The notes: generated from the sequence alone by a model not told the origin. A stretch of 64,000 bases of DNA from Muribaculum gordoncarteri (GCF_004803695.1 NZ_CP039393.1:1922001-1986000); one strand, 5' to 3'; counted from the first letter of the stretch, positions 39,972 to 50,413 are shown. Numbers and translations: made by a program.

Positions 39972-41129
39972 GTGACACCCAAGAAACAAATAGCCGTATT
40001 AGGCAGCACAGGCTCGATAGGCGTGCAGACTCTCGACATAATATCGGAGTATCCCGACCGATTCAGAGCTTGCCTTCTCGTAGCCGGCAACAATGTCGAC
40101 TTGCTTATAAAACAGGCCATAAAATATAGACCCGATCTTGCGATAATAGCAAACGAAAACCTCTATTCCCGATTACATGACGCGCTCAAGGACTACGGAA
40201 TAGCCACCGCAAGCGGAGCCAAAGCCATAGCCGAAGCCATGTCACTGCCTCAAATCGACACCGTAGTGACTGCAACAGTGGGATACAGCGGACTCGAACC
40301 CACACTCCACGCAATTGAGGCAGGAAAGCAGATAGCCCTCGCCAACAAGGAAACACTCGTTGTGGCGGGAGAGCTTGTAACCGAGAAGCTGAAATCGTCA
40401 TCATCAAAAGTCATACCCGTCGACTCGGAACACTCGGCGATATATCAGTGCCTCGTAGGCGAGAACAGAGAATCGATACGCCGATTGCTCATAACAGCGT
40501 CGGGCGGTCCGTTCCGCACCAAGACAATCGAAGAGCTTCAGAACGTTACTGTGTCCGATGCATTGTCACATCCCAATTGGTCAATGGGAGCAAAAATCAC
40601 CGTAGATTCGGCGACTATGCTCAACAAGGCATTTGAGATAATCGAGGCTCACTGGCTCTTTGGCATATCGCCCGACAAGATCGAGGCCGTTGTTCATCCG
40701 CAATCGATAGTACACTCGATGGTCGAATTTGTCGACGGTTCGGTAAAGGCCCAGCTCGGATTACCCGACATGCACCTTCCAATACGTTATGCACTTGGTG
40801 AGGCCCACCGCCTGCCCACATCACAACGAGGATTACAGCTGAGCGACTACTCCCGACTGGAATTCTTCGCTCCCGACACTGAAAAATTCCCGATGATAAA
40901 CCTTGCATATTACGCACTTGAACGCGGAGGCAACGTAGCGTGCATAATCAATGCCGCCAACGAAATAGCCGTAGCGGCATTCCTGAAACAACGCATAAGA
41001 TTCGTCGACATTCCGTCGATAATCGAATCGTCACTTTCATCAATGCCCTACATAGCATCACCGAGCTATGAAGATTATGTCAACACAAATAGCGCGACAA
41101 GGCTCTACGCCGAATCACTGATACACTAA
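39972..41129 (+). CDS. dxr: 1-deoxy-D-xylulose 5-phosphate reductoisomerase
   Basis: 385 residues from GTG 39972 (MTPKKQIAVLGSTGSIGVQT); no ATG fits upstream. NADPH-binding GSTGSIG is at 10-16; metal and substrate residues are in VIPVDSEHSAIYQCL, TASGGPFRT and HPNWSMGAKITVDSATM. Full length for the family. It makes methylerythritol phosphate, the committed step of non-mevalonate isoprenoid synthesis, in the cytoplasm. Followed by rseP after 29 bp, a common pairing in Bacteroidota. Confidence 0.97.
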   Translation: MTPKKQIAVLGSTGSIGVQTLDIISEYPDRFRACLLVAGNNVDLLIKQAIKYRPDLAIIANENLYSRLHDALKDYGIATASGAKAIAEAMSLPQIDTVVTATVGYSGLEPTLHAIEAGKQIALANKETLVVAGELVTEKLKSSSSKVIPVDSEHSAIYQCLVGENRESIRRLLITASGGPFRTKTIEELQNVTVSDALSHPNWSMGAKITVDSATMLNKAFEIIEAHWLFGISPDKIEAVVHPQSIVHSMVEFVDGSVKAQLGLPDMHLPIRYALGEAHRLPTSQRGLQLSDYSRLEFFAPDTEKFPMINLAYYALERGGNVACIINAANEIAVAAFLKQRIRFVDIPSIIESSLSSMPYIASPSYEDYVNTNSATRLYAESLIH

Positions 41130-41158
41130 TCCTACCCATCTACAATTTATAAACGACA

Positions 41159-42526
41159 ATGGAAACATTTCTCATAAAAGCCGCCCAACTCATAGCCGCA
41201 TTCGCCTTATTGGTAATCATCCATGAGTTTGGCCACTACATATTCGCCCGAATGTTCGGCATCAAGGTCGAAAAATTCTATCTGTTTTTCGACCCTTGGT
41301 TCTCGCTGTTCAAATACAAGCCCAAGAAAAAAACAACAAAAACCGACCCTAACGGCGAAGAGCGTGCCACATGGCGCGACACCGAGTACGGCATAGGATG
41401 GCTTCCCCTCGGCGGTTACGTGAAAATCGCAGGCATGATCGACGAGTCGATGGACAAGGAGCAACTCGCTCAGGAACCCAAATCGTGGGAATTCCGCTCA
41501 AAACCGGCCTATCAACGACTGCTCGTTATGGTGGCCGGCGTGCTGATGAACTTCATTCTTGCAATCATCATCTATGCAGGCATCGCATGGTATTGGGGCG
41601 AGAAATACATTCCCCTCGACAAGGCCTACGAAGGTATGGACTACGCCGAAGCGGCTCAGGAAATCGGATTCCGCAACGGCGACATACCCCTCTTCGCCGA
41701 CGGAGAGAAGCTTGAAGTCGCCAAGGGCAACTATCTGCTTGAAATGGCCGAAGCCAAAACCGTGACCGTACTGCGCAACCACAAGGACACCGTCGACATA
41801 GCCATTCCCGAGAATTTCATTCTTCGCCTTAATGATGAAGAGCGCTTTCTCACCTACCGACTGCCGGTGTACATAGGCGACATAGTCAACGGTGAGCCGG
41901 CTAAGGAAGCCGGATTACAAAAAGGCGACCGAATAGTAAGTGTAGCCGGTGCTCCCACGTTGGCCTACACCGAGTTCACAGCCGAATTGCAGAAAAACGC
42001 CGGTAAGGACATAACGATGGGCATAATCCGCGACGGCAAGCCGATGGATGTAGCCATAACCCCCACTTCAGGTGGCAAAATAGGTATTCAGCTGAAACCG
42101 ATAACCGACATATATCCGGTTGTCACACGCCATTACACATTCCTTCAGTCCATACCCAAGGGATGGGAAATCGGCACCAACCGCCTGTCGTCCTACGTAA
42201 GCTCGATGAAATATGTAGCCACAGCCGAGGGAGCCAAGAGCCTCGGAGGATTCGGCGCGATAGGCAGCCTCTTCCCCGACAAGTGGAACTGGCTGTCGTT
42301 CTGGGAGATAACGGCATTTCTGTCGGTAGCTCTCGCCTTCATGAACATTCTCCCCATTCCGGCTCTCGACGGCGGTCACATCATGTTTCTCATCTACGAA
42401 ATCGTGTCGCGCCGCAAGCCGAGCGAAAAGTTCATGGAGTATGCCCAGATATGCGGCATGGCGTTCCTGCTGGTGCTCCTGCTCTATGCCAACGGCAACG
42501 ACCTCTACCGATTCATTTTCAAATAA
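41159..42526 (+). CDS. rseP: RIP metalloprotease RseP (site-2 protease)
   Basis: 455 residues. The zinc motif HEFGH is at residues 22-26 inside the first membrane helix (LLVIIHEFGHYIFARMFGIK), a region with the FFDPWFSLF loop follows, two PDZ-like domains lie at about 175-310 (AGLQKGDRIVSVAGAPTLAY), and the C-terminal LDGGH motif (IPALDGGHIMFL) supplies the third ligand. It cleaves membrane-embedded substrates such as anti-sigma factors. Complete and intact. Confidence 0.95.
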   Translation: METFLIKAAQLIAAFALLVIIHEFGHYIFARMFGIKVEKFYLFFDPWFSLFKYKPKKKTTKTDPNGEERATWRDTEYGIGWLPLGGYVKIAGMIDESMDKEQLAQEPKSWEFRSKPAYQRLLVMVAGVLMNFILAIIIYAGIAWYWGEKYIPLDKAYEGMDYAEAAQEIGFRNGDIPLFADGEKLEVAKGNYLLEMAEAKTVTVLRNHKDTVDIAIPENFILRLNDEERFLTYRLPVYIGDIVNGEPAKEAGLQKGDRIVSVAGAPTLAYTEFTAELQKNAGKDITMGIIRDGKPMDVAITPTSGGKIGIQLKPITDIYPVVTRHYTFLQSIPKGWEIGTNRLSSYVSSMKYVATAEGAKSLGGFGAIGSLFPDKWNWLSFWEITAFLSVALAFMNILPIPALDGGHIMFLIYEIVSRRKPSEKFMEYAQICGMAFLLVLLLYANGNDLYRFIFK

Positions 42527-42557
42527 GCCCTATACATTACAATAACCATACAACATC

Positions 42558-43739
42558 ATGTCATATCCTGTAATAACACTTCGACGAGGCAAGGAGCAAT
42601 CGCTTGAACGACTGCATCCCTGGGTATTTTCAGGTGCCATAGCCAAGCAACCCGACGACATCGAAGAGGGCGACATCGTTAGTGTCGTCACAGGCGACGG
42701 CCGACAGATAGGCGTAGGCCACTATCAAATAGGAAGCATCGCAGTGAGAATCCTGGCATGGGGCGATGCCGAAATCGATGACAGGTTCTATGCCGAGCGC
42801 CTCAACGAAGCGTTCAAGATGCGCAAGACCCTCAACCTGATTCGACATGACAACAACGCCTACCGTCTTGTGCACGGCGAAGGCGACTTCCTGCCGGGAC
42901 TCGTCGTGGATGTGTACGGCGACACTGCCGTGTTGCAGGCCCATTCACCGGGAATGCACTTTGCGCGTGACATAATAGCCCGCAATCTTGTGGAGCTTCC
43001 CGATGCCGGAATAAAGAATGTCTACTATAAGTCGGAGACCACCCTGCCCTACAAGGCACATCTTGACCCTCAGAACGATTACATAATCGGCAACTACTCG
43101 ACCAATATTGCCGTTGAGAACGGACTTAAATTCCATGTCGACTGGCTTAAGGGACAAAAGACGGGCTTCTTCGTTGACCAGCGCGACAACCGCAAGCTGC
43201 TTGAAATGTATTCCCGAGGCCGCAATGTACTCAACATGTTCTGCTACACCGGCGGCTTCTCGGTCTATGCCCTGCGCGGCGAGGCCAATCTCGTACACTC
43301 GGTCGACAGTTCGGCCAAGGCCGTTGCGCTGACTGAAGCCAATGTGAAAATCAACTTCCCCACCGAAACGCGTCACAAAGCTTTTGCCGAAGATGCCTTC
43401 AAGTTCCTCGGCAACATGACCGACGACTATGACCTGATCATACTCGACCCGCCGGCATTTGCCAAGCACCGCAGTGCATTGAAAAACGCGCTCATAGGCT
43501 ACCGCAAGTTAAATGCCAAGGCTTTTGAGAAGATCAAGCCCGGAGGCATCCTGTTCACATTCTCCTGCTCACAGGCCGTGAGCCGCGAGCAATTCCGACT
43601 GGCGGTGTTCTCGGCGGCAGCCCAGAGTCGACGCAAGGTGCGCATTCTGCATCAGCTGACTCAGCCGGCCGACCATCCGGTCAACATCTACCATCCCGAA
43701 GGCGAGTATCTGAAGGGACTGATACTTTATGTCGAATAA
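42558..43739 (+). CDS. Class I rRNA methyltransferase, RlmI-type (PUA domain)
   Basis: 393 residues. The N-terminal PUA domain (LHPWVFSGAIAKQPDDIEEG, DIVSVVTGDGRQIGVGHY) is followed by an EEHEE-like region and a Rossmann methyltransferase: GFFVDQRDNRKL, VLNMFCYTGGFSVYAL, and catalytic-loop LILDPPAFAK. E. coli RlmI methylates C1962 of 23S rRNA using S-adenosylmethionine; orthology is likely but other 5-methylcytosine sites are possible. It starts 31 bp after rseP and its end overlaps the longest start of the next gene. Confidence 0.9.
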   Translation: MSYPVITLRRGKEQSLERLHPWVFSGAIAKQPDDIEEGDIVSVVTGDGRQIGVGHYQIGSIAVRILAWGDAEIDDRFYAERLNEAFKMRKTLNLIRHDNNAYRLVHGEGDFLPGLVVDVYGDTAVLQAHSPGMHFARDIIARNLVELPDAGIKNVYYKSETTLPYKAHLDPQNDYIIGNYSTNIAVENGLKFHVDWLKGQKTGFFVDQRDNRKLLEMYSRGRNVLNMFCYTGGFSVYALRGEANLVHSVDSSAKAVALTEANVKINFPTETRHKAFAEDAFKFLGNMTDDYDLIILDPPAFAKHRSALKNALIGYRKLNAKAFEKIKPGGILFTFSCSQAVSREQFRLAVFSAAAQSRRKVRILHQLTQPADHPVNIYHPEGEYLKGLILYVE

Positions 43740-43755
43740 CAAATCAATATCCAAT

Positions 43756-45750
43756 ATGTCAAAATTCACCAACATCACCACGGCTGCGGCCTTGGCACTG
43801 ACAATAACATCATCAGCTATGGCAAAGGATTCATCGGACTTCGACTACGTAGTCGACCGTTTTGCCGACATCGAGGTTCTGCGTTACAAAGTTCCCGATT
43901 TTGAAAATCTGTCGTTACAGCAGAAGTTGCTCATATATCACCTCACCGAGGCGGCTATTGCAGGTCGTGACATCCTGTGGGACCAGAACGGCAAGTACAA
44001 TCTTGAGATTCGCAAGCTTATCGAGTCGGCCTACACTAATTACAAAGGCGACCGCAACGACCCGCAGTTCAAGGCCCTTGAAAAGTATCTGAAGCAAATA
44101 TCGTTTGCCAACGGACTCCATCACCACTACTCGATGGACAAGTTCTCGCCCGAGTTCTCGCGCGAGTTCCTGTTGAGCAACATCACCAATAAGCCCGCCA
44201 ACATCGACACGCTCCTTTCGGTGATATTCGACCCGACGGTTATGCCTAAGAAGGTAAATCAGGCCGAAGGTCAGGATCTCATAGTAACTTCGTCGACCAA
44301 CATCTACGAAGGCGTGACACAGCCCGAAGTCGAGGCCTATTATGCAGCGTTGAAGGATACTACCGACCTCACACCCATATCCTACGGATTGAATACGCGC
44401 AAGACCAAGGTCAACGGCAAGGTTGTCGAGCAGCCCTACAAGGTGGGCGGCCTCTACTCACCCGCCATCGAACGCATTGTTAGCGAGCTTAACAAAGCAG
44501 CCGAATATGCCGAAAATCCTGCACAGAAAGCCTACATCAAGAAGCTTGTAGAGTTCTACACAACAGGCGACCTGAAGGCATTTGACGACTATTCGATCAT
44601 GTGGGCCGAGGAAACCGATTCACAAGTCGACTTCATCAACGGATTCATCGAAACCTACGACGATCCCCTCGGCATGACCGGCTCTTGGGAGTCAATCGTC
44701 AACTTCAAGAACAACGAGGCCTCGGCCCGCACCGAAACCCTGAGCAAAAATGCACAATGGTTTGAAAGTCACAGCCCCATCGACCCCCGATTCCGCAAAG
44801 AGGAGGTTAAGGGCGTATCGGCCAAGGTGATTACCGCCGCAATTCTTGCCGGCGACTCCTATCCCGCAACTCCTATCGGCATCAACCTCCCCAATGCCAA
44901 CTGGATTCGTGCAGCTCACGGCTCTAAGTCGGTTACACTTGAAAACATAACCCAAGCCTACGATGAAGCGTCACATGGCGACGGATTCAACGAAGAGTTC
45001 GTGATTGACGAGCCTACACGCAAGCTTCTCGATGACTATCTGTTCATAACCGACAACCTCCACACCGACCTTCACGAGTGCCTCGGACACGGTTCGGGAC
45101 GAATACTCCCCGGTGTAGACCCCGATGCATTGAAGGCCCACGGCTCAACCCTTGAGGAAGCGCGCGCCGACCTTTTTGCACTATATTATCTTGCCGATCC
45201 CAAATTGATTGAGCTTGGTCTTCTTGACAGCCCCGACGCTTACAAGGCTGAGTACTACAAGTATATGCTTAACGGCCTCATGACACAGCTTATGCGAATC
45301 GAGCCGGGTAAGGATGTAGAAGAGGCTCACATGCGCAACCGCAAACTGATTGCCGAATGGGTACTTGAGCACGGCAAGGCTGACAACGTAGTAGAGTATG
45401 TGACTATCGACGGAAAGACCTACATCCGCATCAACGACTACAAGCGCATGCGTGAGCTGATAGGTCAGCTTCTCGGTGAAATTCAGCGCATAAAGAGCGA
45501 AGGCGACTACGAAGCAGGACGCAATCTCGTTGAGAAATATGCAGTCAAAGTCGATCCGAAGATTCATGACGAAGTTCTCAAGCGTTACGCTCACCTCAGC
45601 ATTGCACCCTACAAGGGCTTTGTCAACCCCGTCTACAACCTCGTCAAAGATGCCAACGGCAATGTCACCGATGTCACCATCACATACGGCGAAGGTTATC
45701 TGCCCCAGATGCTGCGTTACTCAAAGGATTATTCAACCCTTTCCAAGTAA
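43756..45750 (+). CDS. M49-family dipeptidyl-peptidase III-like peptidase
   Basis: 664 residues from ATG 43756, which begins a signal peptide (MSKFTNITTAAALALTITSS, ending AMA); ATG 43729 overlaps the previous stop and would add a polar extension. The zinc motif HECLGH is at about residues 440-445 and the second-ligand motif EEARAD about 25 residues later, the M49 hallmark (HEXXGH instead of HEXXH). Removes dipeptides from the N-terminus of peptides, here probably in the periplasm. Homologues in Bacteroides are sometimes mislabelled dihydrofolate reductase. Confidence 0.9.
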   Translation: MSKFTNITTAAALALTITSSAMAKDSSDFDYVVDRFADIEVLRYKVPDFENLSLQQKLLIYHLTEAAIAGRDILWDQNGKYNLEIRKLIESAYTNYKGDRNDPQFKALEKYLKQISFANGLHHHYSMDKFSPEFSREFLLSNITNKPANIDTLLSVIFDPTVMPKKVNQAEGQDLIVTSSTNIYEGVTQPEVEAYYAALKDTTDLTPISYGLNTRKTKVNGKVVEQPYKVGGLYSPAIERIVSELNKAAEYAENPAQKAYIKKLVEFYTTGDLKAFDDYSIMWAEETDSQVDFINGFIETYDDPLGMTGSWESIVNFKNNEASARTETLSKNAQWFESHSPIDPRFRKEEVKGVSAKVITAAILAGDSYPATPIGINLPNANWIRAAHGSKSVTLENITQAYDEASHGDGFNEEFVIDEPTRKLLDDYLFITDNLHTDLHECLGHGSGRILPGVDPDALKAHGSTLEEARADLFALYYLADPKLIELGLLDSPDAYKAEYYKYMLNGLMTQLMRIEPGKDVEEAHMRNRKLIAEWVLEHGKADNVVEYVTIDGKTYIRINDYKRMRELIGQLLGEIQRIKSEGDYEAGRNLVEKYAVKVDPKIHDEVLKRYAHLSIAPYKGFVNPVYNLVKDANGNVTDVTITYGEGYLPQMLRYSKDYSTLSK

Positions 45751-45767
45751 ATAACATCAACCCCATA

Positions 45768-45809
45768 AAAAATAGCGAGCCTGTGATGCATCACAGGCTC
45801 GCTATTTTT
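45768..45809. terminator. Perfect 21-bp bidirectional terminator
   Basis: Arms 45768-45788 and 45789-45809 are exact complements around a GATGCATC centre, with A-run before and T-run after, so it can stop transcription from both the M49 gene and anything coming from the right. Confidence 0.88.
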
Positions 45810-45996
45810 GCATAACCTCAACCGATTTCCACCCCGGTTGACAAGCCAATTTGATTATTTCACTGGACATTCACCGGTTATAACATGATATTTTCCTTAT
45901 AACAGCACGCCATTTACAGGTAACAACCTGATACGCTTAGACTTAATCGTTAAATCGGTATTAAAATATTCAAATAAACCATCACCATTTTTTATT

Positions 45997-46085
45997 CTAT
46001 TTACAAATAGGGAAGATTTTGCGCCTCCCTATTTACAATTAGGGAAATTTTTGGGCATTTCTATTTACAATTAGGGAAGATTTTT
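45997..46085. repeat. Three tandem copies of a 24-bp motif with dyad symmetry
   Basis: CTATTTACAAATAGGGAAGA (from 45997), CTATTTACAATTAGGGAAAT (from 46029) and CTATTTACAATTAGGGAAGA (from 46061), spaced exactly 32 bp and each followed by a T-run. Copy 1 contains the palindrome CTATTT-AC-AAATAG; copy 2 has CCCTA...TAGGG. Located between the convergent M49 and uvrA genes (468-base gap 45751-46218), which contains no gene. Confidence 0.8.
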
Positions 46086-46147
46086 AGGTGATTGGAGTTG
46101 AATTTCAGTCAGAATTATGCTTGAGGATAATGTTGGCAACAGTACCC

Positions 46148-46203
46148 CACACCGATTTCATATAGCCTGTCGAAACTTATAGGCTATATATTTTATCGGT
46201 GTG
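46148..46203. other. Nested hairpin next to the uvrA 3' end
   Basis: Outer arms CACACCGAT (46148-46156) and ATCGGTGTG (46195-46203) enclose inner arms ATATAGCCT (46160-46168) and AGGCTATAT (46181-46189). It begins 16 bases beyond the uvrA stop on the minus strand and may act as its terminator or protect the mRNA end; no long T-run follows. Confidence 0.5.
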
Positions 46204-46218
46204 AGCTAATTGCAGGAG

Positions 46219-49005
46219 TTAGAGTTTTTCTTTCAGGAAGTGGCCGGTGTAGCTTGCGTCACATGCCATAATCTCCTCGGGAGTGCCGGCTGCAACGATG
46301 TTGCCTCCAAGCTCGCCGCCCTCAGGACCTATGTCGATTACATGGTCGGCACACTTCACTACATCGAGGTTATGCTCGATTATAATAACGGTGTGACCTT
46401 GTGCAATGAGTCGGTTAAACGAGTCCATCAACGTGTTTATGTCGTGGAAATGCAATCCGGTTGTAGGCTCGTCGAAAATAAACATGGTAGGTTCGGGTTT
46501 CTCCTGAGCGAGGAAATAAGCGAGCTTAACACGCTGGTTCTCTCCACCCGACAATGTCGACGACGATTGTCCGAGCTTAATATATCCAAGACCGACATCC
46601 TGCAGAGGCTTCAACCGTCGCACAATCTTGCGACATATCGAGTCACTCGACTCACCGAAGAACTCCACAGCCTGATTTACGGTCATGTTAAGCACATCGT
46701 TGATGTTTTTGCCGTTGTAGGTTATTTCAAGCACATCGCTCTTAAAGCGTTGGCCGTGACATGCCTCACAGGGAATAACGATGTCGGCCATAAACTGCAT
46801 CTCAATCGTAATCGTGCCTTCGCCCTTACACTCCTCGCAACGGCCGCCCTCGGCGTTAAACGAGAAATATCCGGGAGTGAATCCCATCTGCTTGGCTCCC
46901 TGCTGCTCCGAGAATAGTCGGCGCACTTCGTCGAAAGCCTTAAGATAGGTTGCAGGATTACTGCGTGACGATTTTCCTATAGGATTCTGGTCGACAAACT
47001 CCACGGCCGAAATGCGGTTAAGGTCGCCACCAAGTGCGCGATGCAATCCTGGAGCGTCACACGGGTTGCCCAGATGACGCACCATTGCACGGTAGAGAAT
47101 GTCACGCACAAGCGTCGACTTTCCCGATCCGCTCACGCCGGTAACAACCGTCATCACACCCAGCGGAAATTTCACATCGATATTCTTGAGGTTGTGCTCC
47201 CTGGCACCCGTCACCTCAATGTAGTCGCGCCACTTGCGGCGAAGAGCAGGCACGGGTATCGACAGCTCGCCGTTAAGATAACGCACCGTATAGGAGTCGG
47301 TGGCGGTCATGAGCTTGTCGACATCACCCTGATATATTATCTCGCCACCGTGTCGCCCCGCCTCGGGACCCACATCGATAAGATAGTCGGCGGCACGCAT
47401 TATCTCCTCATCGTGCTCCACGACCACCACTGTGTTGCCGAGCTGCTGCAACTTACGCAGCACGCCAATCAGCTTCATCGTGTCACGCGAGTGAAGTCCT
47501 ATGCTCGGCTCGTCGAGAATGTAGAGCGAGCCCACAAGACTGCTTCCGAGCGATGTAGCAAGATTTATGCGCTGGCTCTCACCGCCCGACAATGTCGACG
47601 AAAGACGGTCGAGAGTCAGGTAACCCAACCCCACATCACACAGGAACCCGATGCGATTGTTTATCTCCACAAGCAATCGCGACGAAACGAGCTTGTCGTT
47701 ATCGTCAAGCTTAAGAGCAGCAAACCACTCCTTCAAGTCGGTGACAGGCATCTTCACCAACTCCGAAATCGTGGCACCGCCCACCTTTACATATTCACTC
47801 TCCTTGCGAAGCCTCGATCCGTTACACTCGGGACAACGGGTCTTGCCGCGGTAACGTGCCAGCATGACACGATACTGTATCTTGTACTGGTTCTCCTCGA
47901 CCATCTTGAAGAATCCGTCGATGCCCTTGAACCGTCCGTTACCGTGCCACAGCACATCCAGTTCGGACTGCGTAAGGTCGCAATAGGGGCGATGAATCGG
48001 GAAACCGATGTGGGGAGCCAGATGTATCAGCTCACGCTTCCACTCGCCCATCTTGTCGCCTCGCCAGCACATAACGGCATCGTCGTAAACCGACAATGAC
48101 GGGTCGGGCACAACCAGATTGGGGTCAATGCCTATCACCCTTCCGAATCCCTCACACCGGGGACAAGCTCCATAAGGGTTGTTGAAGTTGAACATCAGCT
48201 CCGAAGGCTCGCGGAACACAATACCGTCGGCCTCAAATCGCTTGGAGAAGTCATGTCGGTGCAATCCGTCGGTTCCCCACACGAGAAGACTCATCTCGTC
48301 GTGTCCTTCAAAAAACGCCGTTTCCACCGAGTCGGCAAGTCGGCTCAGCTCATCACCCTCGTAGGCCACCGACAGACGGTCGACAAGAAGATCATAGCCC
48401 GAAGCCGTTTCAGGCAGATTGTCATCGGCGAGAAGATGCTCAATGTCAATGAACTCCCCGTCCTTGACAAGGCGCGAATATCCGCCTTTAAGCAGTACCT
48501 CAAGCTGAGTTCTGAATCGGCGCTTTTCAGGAAGCGTGACAGGAGTTATCACCGCCATGCGCGTGCCTTCGGGATAGCTGCGCGCCACGGCTATTACATC
48601 CTCCACGGTGTGCTTCTTCACAAGCTCGCCGGTGACAGGAGAGTAGGTCTTGCCTACGCGGCCAAACAACAATCGGATGTAATCGTATATTTCAGTCGAA
48701 GTTCCCACGGTCGATCGGGGATTTCGCGTATTTACCTTCTGCTCAATGGCTATGGCCGGAGGAAGCCCCTTTATAAAATCGGTTTCGGGCTTGGCCATCT
48801 TTCCGAGGAACTGTCGGGCATAAGCCGACAGGCTCTCGACATAACGGCGCTGCCCCTCGGCATAGAGCGTGTCAAAAGCCAACGACGACTTTCCCGAACC
48901 CGAAAGTCCGGTGATTACAACCAGCTTGTTGCGCGGTATCTCGATGTCGATGTTCTTAAGGTTGTTGACGCGTGCGCCCTTTACAAGAATATTACGTTCA
49001 GCCAT
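46219..49005 (-). CDS. uvrA: Excinuclease ABC subunit A
   Basis: 928 residues. Two ABC modules: N-terminal Walker [21 protein letters not shown] (about 33-41) with signature [12 protein letters not shown], and C-terminal Walker [12 protein letters not shown] with [15 protein letters not shown]-damage recognition for nucleotide excision repair, with UvrB. Zinc Cys are visible at CPRC, CPEC, RCEEC and PCEACHG, but the first CxxC half of the usual first zinc module is replaced by FEADGIVF, so that module is incomplete; I believe this is common in Bacteroidales. A -7 box TAACTTTG is at 49051-49058. Confidence 0.95.
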   Translation of the reverse strand: MAERNILVKGARVNNLKNIDIEIPRNKLVVITGLSGSGKSSLAFDTLYAEGQRRYVESLSAYARQFLGKMAKPETDFIKGLPPAIAIEQKVNTRNPRSTVGTSTEIYDYIRLLFGRVGKTYSPVTGELVKKHTVEDVIAVARSYPEGTRMAVITPVTLPEKRRFRTQLEVLLKGGYSRLVKDGEFIDIEHLLADDNLPETASGYDLLVDRLSVAYEGDELSRLADSVETAFFEGHDEMSLLVWGTDGLHRHDFSKRFEADGIVFREPSELMFNFNNPYGACPRCEGFGRVIGIDPNLVVPDPSLSVYDDAVMCWRGDKMGEWKRELIHLAPHIGFPIHRPYCDLTQSELDVLWHGNGRFKGIDGFFKMVEENQYKIQYRVMLARYRGKTRCPECNGSRLRKESEYVKVGGATISELVKMPVTDLKEWFAALKLDDNDKLVSSRLLVEINNRIGFLCDVGLGYLTLDRLSSTLSGGESQRINLATSLGSSLVGSLYILDEPSIGLHSRDTMKLIGVLRKLQQLGNTVVVVEHDEEIMRAADYLIDVGPEAGRHGGEIIYQGDVDKLMTATDSYTVRYLNGELSIPVPALRRKWRDYIEVTGAREHNLKNIDVKFPLGVMTVVTGVSGSGKSTLVRDILYRAMVRHLGNPCDAPGLHRALGGDLNRISAVEFVDQNPIGKSSRSNPATYLKAFDEVRRLFSEQQGAKQMGFTPGYFSFNAEGGRCEECKGEGTITIEMQFMADIVIPCEACHGQRFKSDVLEITYNGKNINDVLNMTVNQAVEFFGESSDSICRKIVRRLKPLQDVGLGYIKLGQSSSTLSGGENQRVKLAYFLAQEKPEPTMFIFDEPTTGLHFHDINTLMDSFNRLIAQGHTVIIIEHNLDVVKCADHVIDIGPEGGELGGNIVAAGTPEEIMACDASYTGHFLKEKL

Positions 49006-49129
49006 TCTAAGAATGTGTTGTTTAAATTCAGTTAATCAGGATTGAACTTGCAAAGTTACACATAATATGACAAATTGAAGCATAAGGCCGCCACCGCATC
49101 ACTACAAAAAATTTTAAGAGGGCTTAAAT

Positions 49130-49160
49130 TTCGTTTTTTAACGGCCAAGCATTATCTTTG
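49130..49160 (+). promoter_or_regulatory. Predicted promoter of the tsaC-sugar transferase-clc operon
   Basis: -7 TATCTTTG at 49153-49160 with a -33-like TTCG at 49130-49133 (19-bp spacer), 21 bases before the ATG at 49182. Confidence 0.55.
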
Positions 49161-49181
49161 TATCTCTATTAGGTAAAAAAG

Positions 49182-49745
49182 ATGACTGACGACATAATAA
49201 AGGCGTGCGAATTCCTGGAGCGTGGCAAAATCATACTATATCCCACTGACACGGTGTGGGGTATCGGTTGTGACGCCACCGACAGCTATGCGGTAAAACG
49301 CATCTACGAAATAAAGCACCGTTCCGACAGCAAGGCACTCATCGTGCTGAGCGACTCCATCGACAACATAGCCGACTATCTGGCCCCGCTAAGCAAGGAA
49401 ACGGAACTGCTGCTTAACGACAGCTCACGCCCCACAACCGTGGTGACAAAAGCCTACATCGGTCTTGCTCCCGAGCTGCTCGCCGAGGACGGTACCGTGG
49501 GCGTAAGAATCACCCACGAGGAGTTCTCGTCGCAGCTGTGTCGACACTTCGGCCGTCCCATAGTGTCAACCTCGGCCAATGTAAGCGGCTACCCCACTCC
49601 CGCCACATTTGACGAGATAAGCGATGTGATAAAGGATACGGTCGACTATATATGCACATCGCGACGCGATGAAACCGAGGCCCGTCAGCCGTCAAGAGTC
49701 ATCAAAGTAGAGGACAACGGAAATATCACAATACTACGACCTTGA
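49182..49745 (+). CDS. tsaC: L-threonylcarbamoyladenylate synthase (TsaC/Sua5 family)
   Basis: 187 residues, the short TsaC-like form without the Sua5 C-terminal domain. Conserved YPTDTVWGIGCDATD, KHRSDSKALIVL with the K-x-R...S-K motif, VGVRITHEEFSSQL and STSANVSG are all present. It makes the threonylcarbamoyl-AMP used for the t6A37 modification of ANN-decoding tRNAs. The last codon and stop overlap the TTG start of the next gene, indicating a tight operon. Confidence 0.93.
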   Translation: MTDDIIKACEFLERGKIILYPTDTVWGIGCDATDSYAVKRIYEIKHRSDSKALIVLSDSIDNIADYLAPLSKETELLLNDSSRPTTVVTKAYIGLAPELLAEDGTVGVRITHEEFSSQLCRHFGRPIVSTSANVSGYPTPATFDEISDVIKDTVDYICTSRRDETEARQPSRVIKVEDNGNITILRP

Positions 49746-50413
49746 AAGCGTCAGGTAACAATGTGGTCAGCGACAACGCTACCCTGTCGAGCAATCGGCG
49801 CACTCCGAATTTTCCCTATCGGAGCAATGTAGCCTACCGTCGGCTGAAGCGCGTTGTCGATATAGCAGTTGCATTGCCGTCCGCAGTGATAACACTTCCG
49901 CTCACAGTCGTGCTATGCGTCATCATAAGCCTGAACAGCAACGGCTCGCCGCTATTCAGGCAGCAACGCATAGGACTCGGCGCCAAACCATTTGTGCTCT
50001 ATAAATTACGCACAATGGAGAAGGATGCCGAAATCGACGGGCCGTCACTGTCGGTGAAAAACGACCCGCGTGTAACCTCGGTGGGACGATTCCTGCGCAA
50101 GTATCATCTCGACGAGATACCGCAGTTCTGGAACATACTGAAGGGCGACATGTCGCTCGTGGGGCCGCGTCCCGAACGCGAATACTATCTGCGCCAACTG
50201 CGCATAGCCGAGCCCGACAGCAATCGCCTGCACGTGATGAAACCGGGAATCACATCGGCCGGAATGGTAAACTACGGATATGCATCCGACATCGAAAGCA
50301 TGGTAGAGCGACTGCATCACGACCTGCAATATCTCGAAAACGCTTCGATGGGTCTTGACTTCAAGATAATGATGAAATCAATAAAAACAATTTTCAACGG
50401 AAAAGGCATCTGA
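49742..50413 (+). CDS. Bacterial sugar transferase (WcaJ/WbaP-type initiating enzyme)
   Basis: 223 residues. TTG 49742, overlapping the tsaC stop, or GTG 49763 are the possible starts. One membrane helix follows RLKRVVDIAVALPSAVIT. The catalytic domain shows LFRQQRIGLGAKPFVLYKLR with TMEKDAE, KYHLDEIPQFWNILKGDMSL and VGPRPERE, characteristic of monotopic phosphoglycosyl transferases that load the first sugar phosphate onto undecaprenyl phosphate for surface polysaccharides. No glycosyltransferase cluster is nearby; it ends by sharing bases with the ClC gene start (TGATG). Confidence 0.9.
   Translation: MKASGNNVVSDNATLSSNRRTPNFPYRSNVAYRRLKRVVDIAVALPSAVITLPLTVVLCVIISLNSNGSPLFRQQRIGLGAKPFVLYKLRTMEKDAEIDGPSLSVKNDPRVTSVGRFLRKYHLDEIPQFWNILKGDMSLVGPRPEREYYLRQLRIAEPDSNRLHVMKPGITSAGMVNYGYASDIESMVERLHHDLQYLENASMGLDFKIMMKSIKTIFNGKGI

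Noticed and set aside
43729-43755. Earlier start for the M49 peptidase
   Set aside because: It would place polar residues before a good signal peptide and overlaps the previous gene; ATG 43756 is preferred, though the longer form cannot be excluded.
46210-48099. Long plus-strand open frames opposite uvrA
   Set aside because: Shadow frames caused by G+C-biased codons in uvrA; no family features and no promoter.
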